A stretch of DNA of 64,000 bases. Origin: Allium sativum (taxonomy: Eukaryota; Streptophyta; Magnoliopsida; Asparagales; Amaryllidaceae). Of the stretch, positions 47,280-59,700 are shown piece by piece. The notes under the pieces were generated by a model. That model ran no database searches and was not told where the DNA came from. It saw nothing but the letters and a program-made list of their open reading frames with translations. Positions within the stretch are counted from its first letter, which is position 1, and every line of letters starts with the position of its first letter. The stretch is taken from the NCBI GenBank assembly GCA_030737875.1, contig CM060925.1, positions 484,715,514-484,779,513 of the forward strand, written 5' to 3'. Position numbers and translations under genes: made by a program.

Positions 47280-47770
47280 CAGGAGAGTGGCTTTTGGTCT
47301 CCCGTTCCTTGTTTTATTCGAACAGTGGGGAGGCTAGCAGGCCGCGGATCCAAGCCCAATAGGAAAAGAGAAGGCCGATCCGTGGATCGGCTCGTAGTTG
47401 GCCTATCATATCTGAAGCCCACGTGAAGGTCAGAGCGAGACGAACGCCACGTATCACGAACCGTGAAGAACCATAGCGATCCGGACCAACAAGCCATTAT
47501 CGAAAATTGAAGTTTCAAAAAATATTTAGAGAAAATTAATAAAAGTTCGCCTGACAATCTTATAGTGACGCCTCTAAAAACTTCATAGATGGATCCGACG
47601 AACAAAGAAATAATCGACGGAACATCCTAGTATTTACACTGATCAGGTGACATACCTTTTTGGAAACGGCTCGACATTTCGGATAGATACAACCTTTGAT
47701 TTGCGACTCGTTGTGAAATGACGATTCGAAAGCATTCAAAGCATGTTCCATCATCGATAAAACATACTTC
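47280..47770. other. E4 non-coding segment upstream of the antisense promoter
   Basis: No coding feature recognised. It contains GGATCGG motifs (about 47376-47392) and leads to the polypurine tract. It presumably holds upstream control sequence for the antisense gene. Confidence 0.4.
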
Positions 47771-47782
47771 GAGGGGGCAAAA
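47771..47782 (+). promoter_or_regulatory. E4 polypurine tract
   Basis: GAGGGGGCAAAA directly before the 3' LTR. Confidence 0.85.
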
Positions 47783-48592
47783 TGTTGGCTAGCTTTTTGA
47801 CCAAGCCACCCAGGTTCATTCACAAGAAGAAAGTATGAAGCCACATCCCCTAAGTACGTGAAGAAATGGATCGCACCATTGACTCGCCCCTCATTGGATC
47901 GCCCCTTATCGGATCGCGCCTCAACGGATCACCCCCATTTCATCAGCGAAACGACACCTCTATGCGATTCGATCCATAAATGCATTATTGCCCAGGATAG
48001 ACCGATCCGATCCCCTGATGCACGGCGAAGCCTTTGACTCGTTCAAACACGAGCTAGTCTTCCGCGATCCGAGACGCATGGATCCAGCGACACGTGTCCC
48101 TAACCGTCATTTTGACTGATTCTCCCCATTTGCTCGATCCGATTTTCAAGGGGATCGCGACACCTGTCTACAACGGCTAATTTGACTATTTCTTCAATGG
48201 TAGCGATGCGATCCGATGTCCTCGGGATTCGTGCCATGTGTTACCACGACCCGCCTGACAAAATCAGCTATAAATAGCCCAGAGCTTGGCACTTTTTGGG
48301 ATCTTTTTGGCAATATTAAGAACTGATTCCGCCATTATTGCCATATTACCATTTCTTATCAGTTTTATTGCTAGATTACTGAGAGAAATCACAATTGTAA
48401 AAGTGAGCTAGAGAGAAATCATTGATCGTACCAGCATTCGAAGTATTATCAATAACATATAAAGTGGATGTAGGCTCATTAACGCCGAACCACTATAAAT
48501 TCTGTGTGTTATTTTCTTTGTCTTCATTCTTCAGTTAAAACTCTATAAGATTCAGAACAATTTGGGTGTTAGGTCCAAATTTTGATCTAACA
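47783..48592 (+). repeat. E4 3' LTR
   Basis: An 810-bp partner of 34497-35305, with TATA box at 48268-48276. Most differences from the 5' copy are C/T or G/A changes. Confidence 0.95.
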
Positions 48593-51078
48593 TAAGTAAA
48601 AGCCATAGATATACTCAAGACAGATATAAATACACATATTTTAAGCAGAGGAAACCAAACAGACTTTTATTTCATCAATATGTGTTCAAAACCGAACATT
48701 CCATAATTGTCTCAAAATACTTCTAACATTACAACATCATCACTGTCTTGATAATTAAAGAAGCAAAAAACATAAATAAAGTGAAAAAATCCCCATAGTG
48801 ATATCAAAAGCCATAGTCCGAGCAAAAGAGACCCAAATCATGCATCTACGTTCTTGGAGCTTGTACTGAGCCTGACTGAGCTGAGATGTTTCCTCACTGT
48901 GGACCTGGGGGGGGAGGGGGGGTACGAATGAAAAGAAGACGAAAAAGAAAATAGGGTCAAAAATAAAGCCTGAGTAAATCTAGTAACTCTTCAGTATGTG
49001 AATAAGAAAAGGGCATGATAGATATATACTGAAAATAGGATGGTGTCACAAGCTAAGGGAGTGTCGAATGTACTATTGAACCCGTACTATATCTCTGCAT
49101 CTACTTGAGTTTATTCTAACAGGCACCCCGTGGTGAGGGTGAAGTGATCCCATTTTCGAAAGATCGGCTCCTACTCGCGTTAACATGTGCCATACGGCCC
49201 CCAAGAATTGTAGATACCTATGCTGGTCCCTCCATGGGGTGTATCAAGACCCATGGTGGCGGCCTCGACACAAATTCTAGAAGGCATAGGTTATACTACT
49301 TGTGTCCCTAGTGCCCTGGTTGTCTGCTCCGGAGTGTGTGCACGCCCGCACCCCGTTAGACCTAGACTGTGCACCCACCGCCGTCGTTTTGACCGCTTAC
49401 AATCAGCCCAGTAATCGTGCCCCACCCTGCCTAGTTTCAGGTTACCGTCGATACCTAACTTGGGTTACTGCTGAAATGGGTCCCACGTTACCAGGATTTT
49501 CTAGTCAAACATGTTAAGTGGTTAAGTGTCTGTGTTACCTAACCCCCACCCATAAATTCTTGTTTACATGTTGAATTTGTTTAAGTGTTATAGTTGACTT
49601 AACCCTACCATCTGTCCTTAGCCTCTTAGGAGCACCTGACCACTCATATTAGACAGGTATTGCTACAGTTAATGGATATGCCGGTCGGTTCCGAGCAGGT
49701 TTACACCGTAGCTCAGTCTAACCTCGGGTCATTATTGGGCTCAATGCTTAACCACCCACAATGGATAGGTGTTGTTGTGACTACTGGACAGTCGATCTGT
49801 TCCGGGCAGGTTTACATCACAACTCAATCCAACCTCGGGTTAAGCATATCGTGTTTTCTAAATTTACATATTTTATTATTTCTCAATTATATATGCAAAT
49901 GTCAAATCTTTTATTTTTGGGTATAACAATTCATTCCGCTTTAAATGTCATTGTCGTTGGCATGTTCCTAAACACGCCAACATTTATTTTCAATATTTTA
50001 CACCCCACGTTATTACCCCCGTTTATATGTTTGCAACGTTATAACAAATGTTGGGCTCGACACAATTAAGCTCAACTTTATAAGCGTAAGAAAAGGGGAA
50101 ATCAAGAACATGTAATATTTTACAACTTATAAGGGTGTGTGGCGCATGAACTTGCATTTAGCGATTTAACTAACATATAATATGAGTCATGTGAACTTGC
50201 ATTCAAATCAATGTATAACTAAGTATGTGACATATGAAATGGCATAGTTTAGGCTTACACAACTTGTGTTTAAATATATTTAACTTGGCATAATGTCAAA
50301 CACAAAACTAGCATGATGTATATTCACCAAAAGGTCCAATTATAACATTTAATCACATAGCCTACTTCAACATGATCTCGCATAGTTTATGAAACCCAAA
50401 CGATACTTAACATAGATCCAATTATACCTGCAAATAAACATGGACTTGCATAATTTATGAAACCCAAACGATGCTTAACATAGATCAATTATACTTGCAA
50501 ATAGACATGAAAATGATATCATATGTTTTGGGTCATGTAGGCATAAAAGGTTTCAAGTCTAAAACATGTTTACATAAATTCTAATTTAGACTAAGGGAAT
50601 ATACATCGTCCATGCCTTCGACATAAAGAGACCAATTTCTAATCTTTGCTACAAACTTGCAAGTGCCATTGTTTTCATATACAATTATTCAATAGGCTTG
50701 CATCAATCAATTTATACCACAAACATCCATACATAAGTCATGATAGAACCATCACAATACATAGAATTTACACAATACAATAACACAATTCTATTTTCAT
50801 TTACATCGAATCACATCACAATTTTTATTCATATTCTGAAAGGTCACTATACTTACAACAAATGCAGAATCTTGAATTTTGGATTCTGAATTCTGAAATT
50901 GAGATGCTCTCCTTTGGGTAGACTAACGTTGCGTTGATTAATTTGATTTAAACTTTAATCTTCTTCTTAGTTTGATTCGTCTCTAGGCTTTTCTCTTGAC
51001 AGCTATGTTTAATTCCTCCCTAGCAGCATGACGACTCCTTTCTCATTTTTTTGTGTGAATTTTCAGTTGAGACTTAGG

Positions 51079-51090
51079 TTATATTTATAG
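51079..51090 (-). promoter_or_regulatory. TATA box of E6 3' LTR
   Basis: The minus strand reads CTATAAATATAA. In the 5' LTR the site reads CAATAAATATAC (about 59250), so the copy that would drive the element is weakened. Confidence 0.5.
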
Positions 51091-51235
51091 ATTTTTAAGT
51101 TGTTTTGAGCCGTCAGATGAAGATAGGAGGAATCTACGCCATTCAAAGTTCAGAGAGCCAATCAAGAGGTGACACATCAGCCCTAGTGACACACAGAGCC
51201 AAAGAAATTTGAGCCCGAGCCAGACCTGGCCAGCC

Positions 51236-51347
51236 AGGTCGACCAGGCTGGTCGACACCCAGGTCGACACTACGGTCGACCTGGAGGGGACCAGGTCGAC
51301 ACTATGGTCGACCTGGGGTGATCAGGTCGACACCATGGTCGACCTGG
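51236..51347. repeat. GTCGAC palindrome cluster in E6 3' LTR
   Basis: Eight GTCGAC hexamers in 112 bp, mostly as CCAGGTCGACAC and ATGGTCGACCTGG. The 5' LTR has seven plus one GCCGAC variant at 59409-59530. Confidence 0.88.
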
Positions 51348-51616
51348 TCTCTGGGTGGGAATTTTCCCGCCCAGTCCAGTTTGAACCTAAATTTTGAATT
51401 TAAAACTGAGCTGTTTGAATTTAATTTTGATTCTGAAACTTCCGAAGGCCATAACTCCTTCATACGGAGTCCGATTCACGCAAACTCAGACTCTATCTCA
51501 AGAAGAATTCTGAGACAAACACAATGGTGTAACCTGTTTCCCTTAATTCTTTCATTTAGAATTAATTATATTTTAATTTTTGAAGCTTATCGTTATAGAA
51601 TTCACGGGGTGTTACG

Positions 51617-51629
51617 TTCTCCCCACCTT
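51617..51629 (-). promoter_or_regulatory. E6 polypurine tract
   Basis: The minus strand reads AAGGTGGGGAGAA directly before the 3' LTR. Confidence 0.85.
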
Positions 51630-52189
51630 AAAAGGATTTCGTCCCCGAAATCTTCAAGTTAGGAAGAATGTATATCCTACCATCCAACAGTCCATCTACT
51701 CAACCAACAAACACAGGCATCCACTGTCCTTAAAAGATTTCTAATGCTTTGTGATCATAAGCATAGTGTGTGTATATGTCCTTCTCTAATCCAGAAATCA
51801 GGCGGTCTACTGATTCAGTTGACATCCTTAATGCGAATCATGTAAGTGTCATGAATCCATTATGTATGAAAATTTTCCTACTCATAATTCTACATGAGTG
51901 CACAACTATTCATACAAATGCGACAGCCATGTGACAGCATGTTAAGTTTCAACCATATACAAATGAGAATACATATATGCATATGCAATATGAAGTGACT
52001 GAGCCGATCTATAACCTAGGGTGTGTATATATGCATCCACGAGCAACCACTAGCAACCATTTGCAGCCATCTTCCATAACATGTTTACAAATACATGTTT
52101 GCTTCCATTTGTTTTCTACCTAAGGAGTTAGGAAAAAGGACCGAGGAGATATACCTTAAAAGATAGATAAAGCATAACTTAAGGAAAAA
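51630..52189 (-). other. E6 3' untranslated region
   Basis: No gene. The sequence corresponds in reverse to 59804-60347 of E5, including a run of GTTGC-rich short repeats (about 52035-52075 and 59905-59950). Confidence 0.6.
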
Positions 52190-55025
52190 GAGAGAGATCA
52201 AAGGTGTACCCTCAAAAAGAAGAGGGTAGGCAGCGCGTATTCTGTCCTCCGTTTCCTAAGTCGAGTCTTCCTCGGCGTCGCTCCACTGAACTTTAACAAG
52301 TTTGACTTCGCGGTTGCGTAGCTTTTTCTCTTCTGTTCCTAAGATGTGGGTTGGAACTTTCCACATAGTTGCTTCACGTTCCACTTCGGCTTCTTCTAGA
52401 ATGCTAGGTTCCACCACTTCCGCAGACTCATGCAAAAACTTCCGGAGGTGAGAAACATGAAAGACGTTGTGAACTCCGGCCAGCCTCTCGGGTAGCTCTA
52501 ATTTATAGGCCATCTTCCCAACCTTCTCGGTGATAGGAAACGGTCCTACAAATCTTGGTGCTAGCTTTCCTGTGGATCCAAAACGAACGACATTCCTTAA
52601 AGGTGATACCTTAAGGAAAACTCTGTCCCCAACCTCAAACTCAAGGTCGGTCCTTCTTTTGTCGGCGTAGGACTTCTGTCGGTCTTGGGCAGTCTTCATT
52701 CTCCTACGTATCAAGTCCACTTTCTCCGAAGTCTCTCGAATCATATCTGGCCCAAGTATAAGCTTATCTGTAGACTCCCACCAACAAGTTGGTGATTTGC
52801 ACGGTCTTCCATACAAGGCTTCGAAGGGTGCCATACCGATGGTAGCTTGGTAGTTGTTGTTGTAGGAAAATTCCACCAAAGGAAGGTGATCCTCCCAAGT
52901 CCCTCCAAATCAAGAACGCAAAGTCTCAAAAGATCCTCCAAACCTCTATTCACCCTTTCCGTCTGGCCATCGGTTTGGGGGCGATAGGCCGTGCTCAAAC
53001 ATAACTGTGTGCCTACAGCTTCTTGCAGACTCTGCCAAAACTCGCTTGTGAAGATAGGGTCTCGGTCACTAACAATGATGGAGGGTATCCTATGGAATCG
53101 AACTATTTCCTTGAGATAAAGAGATGTTAGAGATGCGGCAGTCCTTCTAATTTTGATAGGTATGAAGTGGGCGCTCTTAGTAAGCCTATCCACTATTACC
53201 CAAATGCTAGTGTTGCCTCTTCTCGACCTAGGCAGTCCATCAATGAAGTCCATTGAAATGCTATCCCACTTCCACTGTGGTACTTCTAAAGGATGAAGTA
53301 GTCCTCCAGGTTTCTTCTGTTCCGCCTTGACCCATTGGCAGGTCATGCATTAGAAACGAAATATGCCCCGTCTTGTTTCATACCGCTCTAAAAGAAAGTC
53401 CTTTTTATATCCTTGTACATCTTATCACCACTAGGGTGTATGATCATCTTGGAATGATGCGCTTCCTCGAGAACCTTCTTTGTCAACTCCATTGCTTGTG
53501 GGACGCATAATCTTCCATCTCTCCTTAGCCAACCCTTATCATCGATGGCGTACCTACTGAGGTTACTACAAGTCTCACCCCTAATAAGTTTATCAATCAC
53601 ATCCACAAGCTGAGGGTCTTCATGTTGTGTAGCCCCTACTGAGTCCAAGAGAGTAGGGCGTACTTCAAGAGATGCTAGCAAACCCGGTACAAAATCTGAG
53701 GAAGGCCTAAAGTTAAAATTGGCTATATACTCCAAGCTTTGCTTTTCCATAAAGAGTGGGCTTAAGGTTAGTTTCTTTCGGCTCAACGCGTCTGCTACTA
53801 CGTTGCCCTTACTAGGAGTATAGGAAATTTCAAAGTCGTACGAAGCAAGAAACTCCATCCATCTCCGCTGCCTCAAGTTAAGATCCTTCTGCGAGAAGAG
53901 ATATTTCAACGATGTTTGGTCAGTGTATAATTCGATCTTCTCACCTAGAAGATAATGGCGCCAAGACATAAGCGCAAAGACGATGGCGGCCAACTCAAGA
54001 TCGTGGGTAGGGTAGTTCTTTTCATGAACTTTCAATTGCCTTCTGCCATAAGCTACTACCCTTCCTTCTTGCATTAGAACAACGCCTAGTCCCGTTCCAC
54101 ATGCATCCGTGTATACTGTGAACATTTTGCTTCCATCTGGCAAGGTCAGAACTGGGGCTGTTGTGAGAGCCCTTTTTAATCGTTGGAAAGCAAACTCGCA
54201 ATCCAAATTCCAAGTGAATGCCAGATTCTTCTTTGTTAGCCTTGTGAGTGGGGCTGAGATTTTCGCGAAATCCCTAATAAACTTTCGGTAAAAACCGGCT
54301 AGCCCAAGAAAGCTTCGAACTTCGGTTGCATTTCTTGGTGTCTTCCAATCTTGCACTGCCACCACTTTCGCGGGGTCCACGGCCAACCCATCTTTGGACA
54401 CTATATGCCCCAAAAATCTTACTTCTTTTCTCCAGAAGTGACACTTGGAGAATTTGGCTTTTAGTTGATGAGCTCGAAGAGTTTCCATGATTTCTTTCGG
54501 ATGCTGAGCATGCTCTTCCTCACTCTTTGAGAAGATTAAGATATCATCTACAAAGACAACCACGAATTTGTTGAGGAATTCTCTGAACACCCTGCTCATT
54601 AGGTCTACGAAATAAGCGGGTGCGTTTGTCAAGCCGAAAGGCATGACAAGCCACTCGAAGAAACCGTTTGGGGTTCTCAACGCTATCTTATCAATGCTAT
54701 CTTCAGCTACTCTTAGCTGATGGAACCCAGTTGCCAGATCAAGTTGGGAGAAGATCGTCGCACCAAAAAGCTGATCAAACAAATCGTCGATTCGGGGAAG
54801 AGGGTGCCTATTTTTCTTGGTCAATTTGTTTAACTCCCTATAGTCGATGCAAAGGCGAAGCGAACCGTCCGCTTTGGTTGTGAACACCACTGGAGCACCC
54901 CATTCCGAAATGCTCCTTCTAATGAACCCTCTTTCGAGGAGTTCTTTAACCTGCTTACTGAGCTCCTTTCTCTCCCTTGGAGCCATGTGTCTGATAGGTA
55001 AAGTTACAGGCTTTGTGTTATCCAC
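52190..55025 (-). pseudogene. pol: E6 RT-RNase H-integrase-chromodomain polyprotein, broken
   Basis: The first block (55025-53388, 545 codons) is intact: RT with FVDD at residues 158-161, RNase H ([36 protein letters not shown]) and the start of the integrase zinc site ([11 protein letters not shown]). A stop and frame change near 53350-53390 interrupt the zinc site. The core follows at 53346-52741 ([28 protein letters not shown]), with a frameshift near 52880-52920. The C-terminal block runs from 52879, and the chromodomain-like end is cut by TAG at 52256-52258, where E5 and E2 have a tryptophan codon. It is the better preserved of the two related pol genes. Confidence 0.9.
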
Positions 55026-55560
55026 AATATATGCGGAAGTCTATTTCCCACCTCGGAGGTAAGCCTTTCACCTCCTCAAAGACATCCGGATATTCCCGGA
55101 CTACTCTCACTGATTGTAAATTCTCATCGGAAGCATCAAGCGACTCTAGATAACTTAGCATAACAACATTCAAGGGATTACAAGAAATTACTAGAGTGTT
55201 ACCAAGCCGAGTCAAGAGCCTAACTACTCTTTTCTCACAATCAAGGATGGCACCATTACTGGATAACCAGTCCATGCCTAAGATCAAACCATATCCCGAG
55301 AAGCCTAAGACAAAGGCATTACAGCTAAACTCAACGCTGAGAGTAGAGATTTTCAAACCCAAACAAACCATTGACAAATAAGCGGAGCCCCCGATTGGAT
55401 TTGAAACTACTAAGGGATCTTCTACCATACTAGTGTCTAGATGCAGAGATTCTACTAGGGCAGATGAAAATAAAGAGTGTGATGCACCAGGTCAAAAAGT
55501 GTATGAACTCGATGATCATAAAGATAGAATACACTTTCTAAAGAAATATTACTACCTCGT
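55018..55560 (-). pseudogene. E6 protease region, broken
   Basis: The C-terminal half is open from 55428 ([46 protein letters not shown]) to a frameshift at about 55030, just before RT. The active-site part upstream (about 55430-55560) is decayed; no clean DTGA motif is readable. Confidence 0.75.
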
Positions 55561-55576
55561 TCCTGCTGAGGTGCCA

Positions 55577-56524
55577 CTAGCGCATGAACTTGACCCCCGG
55601 AAGTGGATCCGGCTTTCTGTCCCTACCCTTTCTTCTTTGGGCGGTCCTTAGCTTGGTGCCCAGTCGCTCCACAATGAAAGCAACCACCCTCTTCGCCTTT
55701 CTTTTCCAGCAGTCTTTTGATATATGGCCCACAATGCCACAGAAATTGCACCTTCTCTTCTCACGGGGCTTATTGTTCTTCCCTCCTTTCTTGAAGTATG
55801 TTTTCTTTGCTTGTAGACCTTCTTTCTTCTCTTCCAGCTTAGTTTCTTTCTTGCCGTGGTCTTCCTCGTGTAGCAATGCCATATCCACCAAGCTTTCATA
55901 AGTCGCTCCCGTGGATACATGGGTCATGGCAAGTCTTTGTAGAGGCTCATTCAAACCCTTGACGAAGCGAAGTGCCTTCTTGTGTTGGGTGTTTACTAAG
56001 TCTAAGCCAAATCTGGCCAGCTGATTAAACTGATTAACATATTCCCTGATCGTCATGCTCCCTTGTTTCAGAGTTAGGAACTTCTCCATTTGCAGGCTTC
56101 TTTCAGCTTGGTAGAGAAATTTCATTTCAATTCTTGTCCTGAAATCTTCCCATGTTTCCACTGCCCTCTGAGCATTGGTAATTTCCCACCAATAGGAAGT
56201 TTCATCCTTAAGCAACCACATCGCTAATTGTATCTTTTGCCTGCCATCAACCCCGAAGATGACAAACAGATCCTCAGTCTCCTTTAGCCAGTTTCTTGCT
56301 CCTACAAAGGGTTCTGTCCCATAAAAGTCTTTTCCACCCATAGCCTTAAAGTCTCTACATGTTTTTGCGAAGGCATTTCCACGAGGAGGTAGAGGAGGAG
56401 GAGGAACCGCGGCCACTGGAGGAGGAATGTCTGCTGGGCCCGCGCCATTGGCCCTTGCTTCTAAGTACCTCCTAAACCAGCCGGGAATCGGCACTCCTTC
56501 CGGGAGGTTAAGGTCTCCAGACAT
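55577..56524 (-). pseudogene. gag: E6 gag, nearly intact
   Basis: ATG 56524 opens a 315-codon frame: MSGDLNLPEGVPIPGWFRRYLEA, a proline-rich segment, the gag core (ARNWLKETEDLFVIFGV, WLLKDETSYWWE, EKFLTLKQGSMTIREYVNQFN, KALRFVKGLNEP) and one intact CCHC knuckle (CNFCGIVGHISKDC). The second knuckle is lost to a frameshift near 55680, so the protein end is altered. The start is about 170 bp from the primer site and is preceded by TTTCTGTTTCAG. It shares start and organisation with E5 gag. Confidence 0.88.
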
Positions 56525-56695
56525 GCTGAAACAGAAAGGAAAATTTCAAAACCAAGGATAGAGAGAGATAGATGGGGCACATGGCTTTGGGGGATTTTGT
56601 CTTTTATAAATATAACACTTTTCTTGAAAAATGCTTCTTTAAACTTTCTTTTTGAAAACAATTTCAAAAACTTTTATCTTATCTGGTAAACCTAT

Positions 56696-56707
56696 GCTCT
56701 GATACCA
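56696..56707 (-). promoter_or_regulatory. E6 primer-binding site (tRNA-iMet)
   Basis: The minus strand reads TGGTATCAGAGC two bases inside the 5' LTR. Confidence 0.9.
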
Positions 56708-56709
56708 AG

Positions 56710-59700
56710 TGAAACACCCCACCTCCGTTAAGGTCTCTCACAAAGGGAATGCCTTGATTTTGGTGGAGATTTATAAGTAAAAGCCACAGATATACTCAAG
56801 ACAGATATAAATACACATATTTTAAGCAACGGAAACCAAACAGACTTTTATTTCATCAATATGTGTTCAAAACCAAACATTCCATAATTGTCTCAAAATA
56901 CTTCCAACATTACAACATCATCACTGTTTTGATAATTAAAGAAGCAGAAAACATAAATAAAGTGAAAAAACCCTTATAGTGATATCCAAAGCCATAGACC
57001 GAGCAAAAGAGACCCAAATCATACATCTACGTTCTTGGAGCTTGTACTGAGCCTGACTGAGCTGAGCTGTTTCCTCCCTGTAGACCTGGAGGGGAAATGA
57101 AAGAAAAGAAGACGAAAAAGAAAATAGGGTCAGACATAAAGCCTGAGTAAATCTAGTAACACTTCAGTATGTGAATAAGAAAAGGGCATGATAGATATGT
57201 ACTGAAAATAGGATGGTGTCACAAGCTAAGGGAGTGTCGAATGTACTATCACACCAATACTATATCTCTGCATCTACTTGAGTTTATTCTAACAGGCACC
57301 CCGTGGTGAGGGTGAAGTGATCCCATTTTCGAAAAATCGACTCGTACTCGCGTTAACATGTGTCATACGGCCCCCAAGAATTGTAGATACCTATGCTGGT
57401 CCCACCATGGGGTGTATCAAGACCCATGGTGGCGGCCCCGACACAAATTCTAGAAGGCATAGGTTATACTACTGGTGTCCCCAGTGCCTTGGTTGTCTGC
57501 TCCGGAGTGTGTGCACACCCGCACCCCGTTATACCTACACTGTGCACCCACAGCCATCGTTTTGACCGCTTATAATCAGCCCAGTAATCGTGCCCCACCC
57601 TGCCTAGTTTCAGGGTACCGTCGATACCTAACTTGGGTTACTGCTGAAACAGGTCCCACATTACCAGGATTTTCTAGTCAAACATGTTAAGTGGTTAATT
57701 GTATGTGTTACCTAACCTCCACCCATAAATTCTTGTTAACATGTTGAATTTGGTTAAGTGTTGTAGTTAACTTAACCCTACCATCTGTCCTTAGCCTCTT
57801 AGGAGCACCTGACCACTCATATTAGACAGGTATTGCTACGGTTACTGGATATGCCGGTCGGTTCCGGGTAGGTTTACACCATAGCTCAATCTAACCTCGG
57901 GTCATTATTGGGCTTAATGCTTAACCACCCACATTGGATAGGTATTGTTGTGACTACTGGACAGCCGGGCGGTTCCGGGCAGGTTAACATCACAACTCAA
58001 TCCAACCTCGGGTTAAGCATATCGTGTTTTCAAAATTTTCATATTTTATTATTTCTCAATTATATATGCAAATGTAATATCTTTTATTTTTGGGTATAAC
58101 AATTCATACCGCTTTAAATGTCATTGTCGTTGGCATGTGCCTAAACACGCCAACATTTATTTTCAATATTTTACACCCCACGTTATTACCCCCGTTTATA
58201 TGTTCGCAACGTTATAACAAATGTTGGGCTCGACACAATTCAGCCCAACTTTATAAGCGTAAGAAAAGGGGAAATAAAGAACATATAATATTTTACAACT
58301 TATTAGGGTGTGTGGCGCATGAACTTGCAATTTAGCGTTTCAACTAACATATAATACGAGTCATGTGAACTTGCATTCAAATCAATGTATAACTAAGTAT
58401 GTGACATATGAAATGGCATAGTTTAGGCTTACACAACTTGTGTTTAAATATGTTTAACTTGGCATAATGTCAAACACAAAACTAGCATGATGTATATTCA
58501 CCAAAAGGTCAAATTATAACATTTAATCACATAGCCTATTTCAACATGATCTTGCATAGTTTATGAAACCCAAATGATACTTAACATAAATCCAATTATA
58601 CTTGCAAATAAACATGGACTTGCATAATTAAAGAAACCCAAACGATGCTTAACATAGATCAATTATACTTACAAATAGACATGAAAATGATATCATAGGT
58701 TTTGGGTCATGTAGGCATAAAAGGTTTCAAGTCTAAAACATGTTTACATAAATTCTAATTTAGACTAAGGGAATATACATAGTCCATGTCTTCGACATAA
58801 AGAGACCAATATCCAATCTTTGCGATAAACTTGCAAGTGCCATTGTTTTCATATACAATTGTTCAATAGGCTTGCATCAATCAATTTATGCCATAAACAT
58901 CCATACACAAGTCCTGATAGAACCATCACAATACATAGAATTTACACAATACAATATCACAATTCTATTTTCATTTACATTGAATCACATCACTATTTTT
59001 ATTCGTATTCTGAAAGGTCACTATACTTACAACGAATGCAGAATCTTGAATTATGGATTCTGAATTCTGAAATTGAGATGCGCTCCTTTGGGTAGACTAA
59101 CGTTGCATTGATTAATTTGATTTAAACTTTAATCTTCTTCTTAGTTTGATTCATCTCTAGGCTTTTCTCTTGACGGCTATGTTTAATTCCTCCCTAGAAG
59201 CATGACGACTCCTTTCTCATTTTTTTGTGTGAATTTTCAGTTGAGACTTAGGGTATATTTATTGATTTTTAAGTTGTTTTGAGCCGTCAGATGAAGATAG
59301 GAGGAATCTAGGCCATTCAAAGTTCAGGGAGCCAATCAAGAGGTGACACGTCAGCCTTAGTGACACACAGAGCCAAAGAAATTTGAGCCAGAGCCAGATC
59401 TGGCCAGCCAGGTCGACCCGGCTGGTCGACACCCAGGTCGACTATGGTCGACCTTGGGGGACCAGGCCGACACTATGGTCGACCTGGGGTGACCAGGTCG
59501 ACACCATGGTGACCCTATGGTCGACCTGGTCTTTGGCGGGAATTTTCCTGCCCAGCCCAGTTTGAACCAAAATTTCGAATTTTGAATTTAAAACTGAGCT
59601 GTCTGAATTTAATTTTGATTCTGAAACTTCCGAAGGCCATAACTCCTTCATACGGAGTCCAATTCGCGCAAACTCGAACTCTATCTCAAGCAGAATTCCG

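Larger units (their letters stand above)
34497..48592 (+). mobile_element. E4: Tat-lineage LTR retrotransposon with antisense accessory gene
   Basis: A 14,096-bp element with LTRs 34497-35305 and 47783-48592 and a perfect duplication TAAGT (34492-34496 and 48593-48597). It encodes gag, protease, RT, a degraded RNase H, a second intact-looking RNase H and integrase. The second RNase H is diagnostic of the Tat lineage. About 6.3 kb lies between pol and the 3' LTR and holds a spliced antisense gene. LTRs differ at about 22 bases plus one indel by eye (about 97% identity), making E4 the youngest insert here. The gag-pol frame has few lesions compared with the others. Confidence 0.95.
48598..51616 (-). 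repeat. E6 3' LTR, inner fragment
   Basis: Continuation of the LTR interrupted by E4. It matches 56778-59803. It contains the GTCGAC cluster 51236-51347 and a minus-strand TATA-like site (51079-51090). Its inner edge on the minus strand reads CGTAACACCCC where the partner reads TGTAACACCCC, so the first base of the LTR is mutated. Confidence 0.92.

Noticed and set aside
49220..49517. Overlapping open frames in the E6 LTR (also 57317-57690 and, reversed, 28952-29312 and 62272-62632 in E5 LTRs)
   Set aside because: They recur at the same place in all four related LTRs but in inconsistent frames and with indels; LTR sequence, not a gene.
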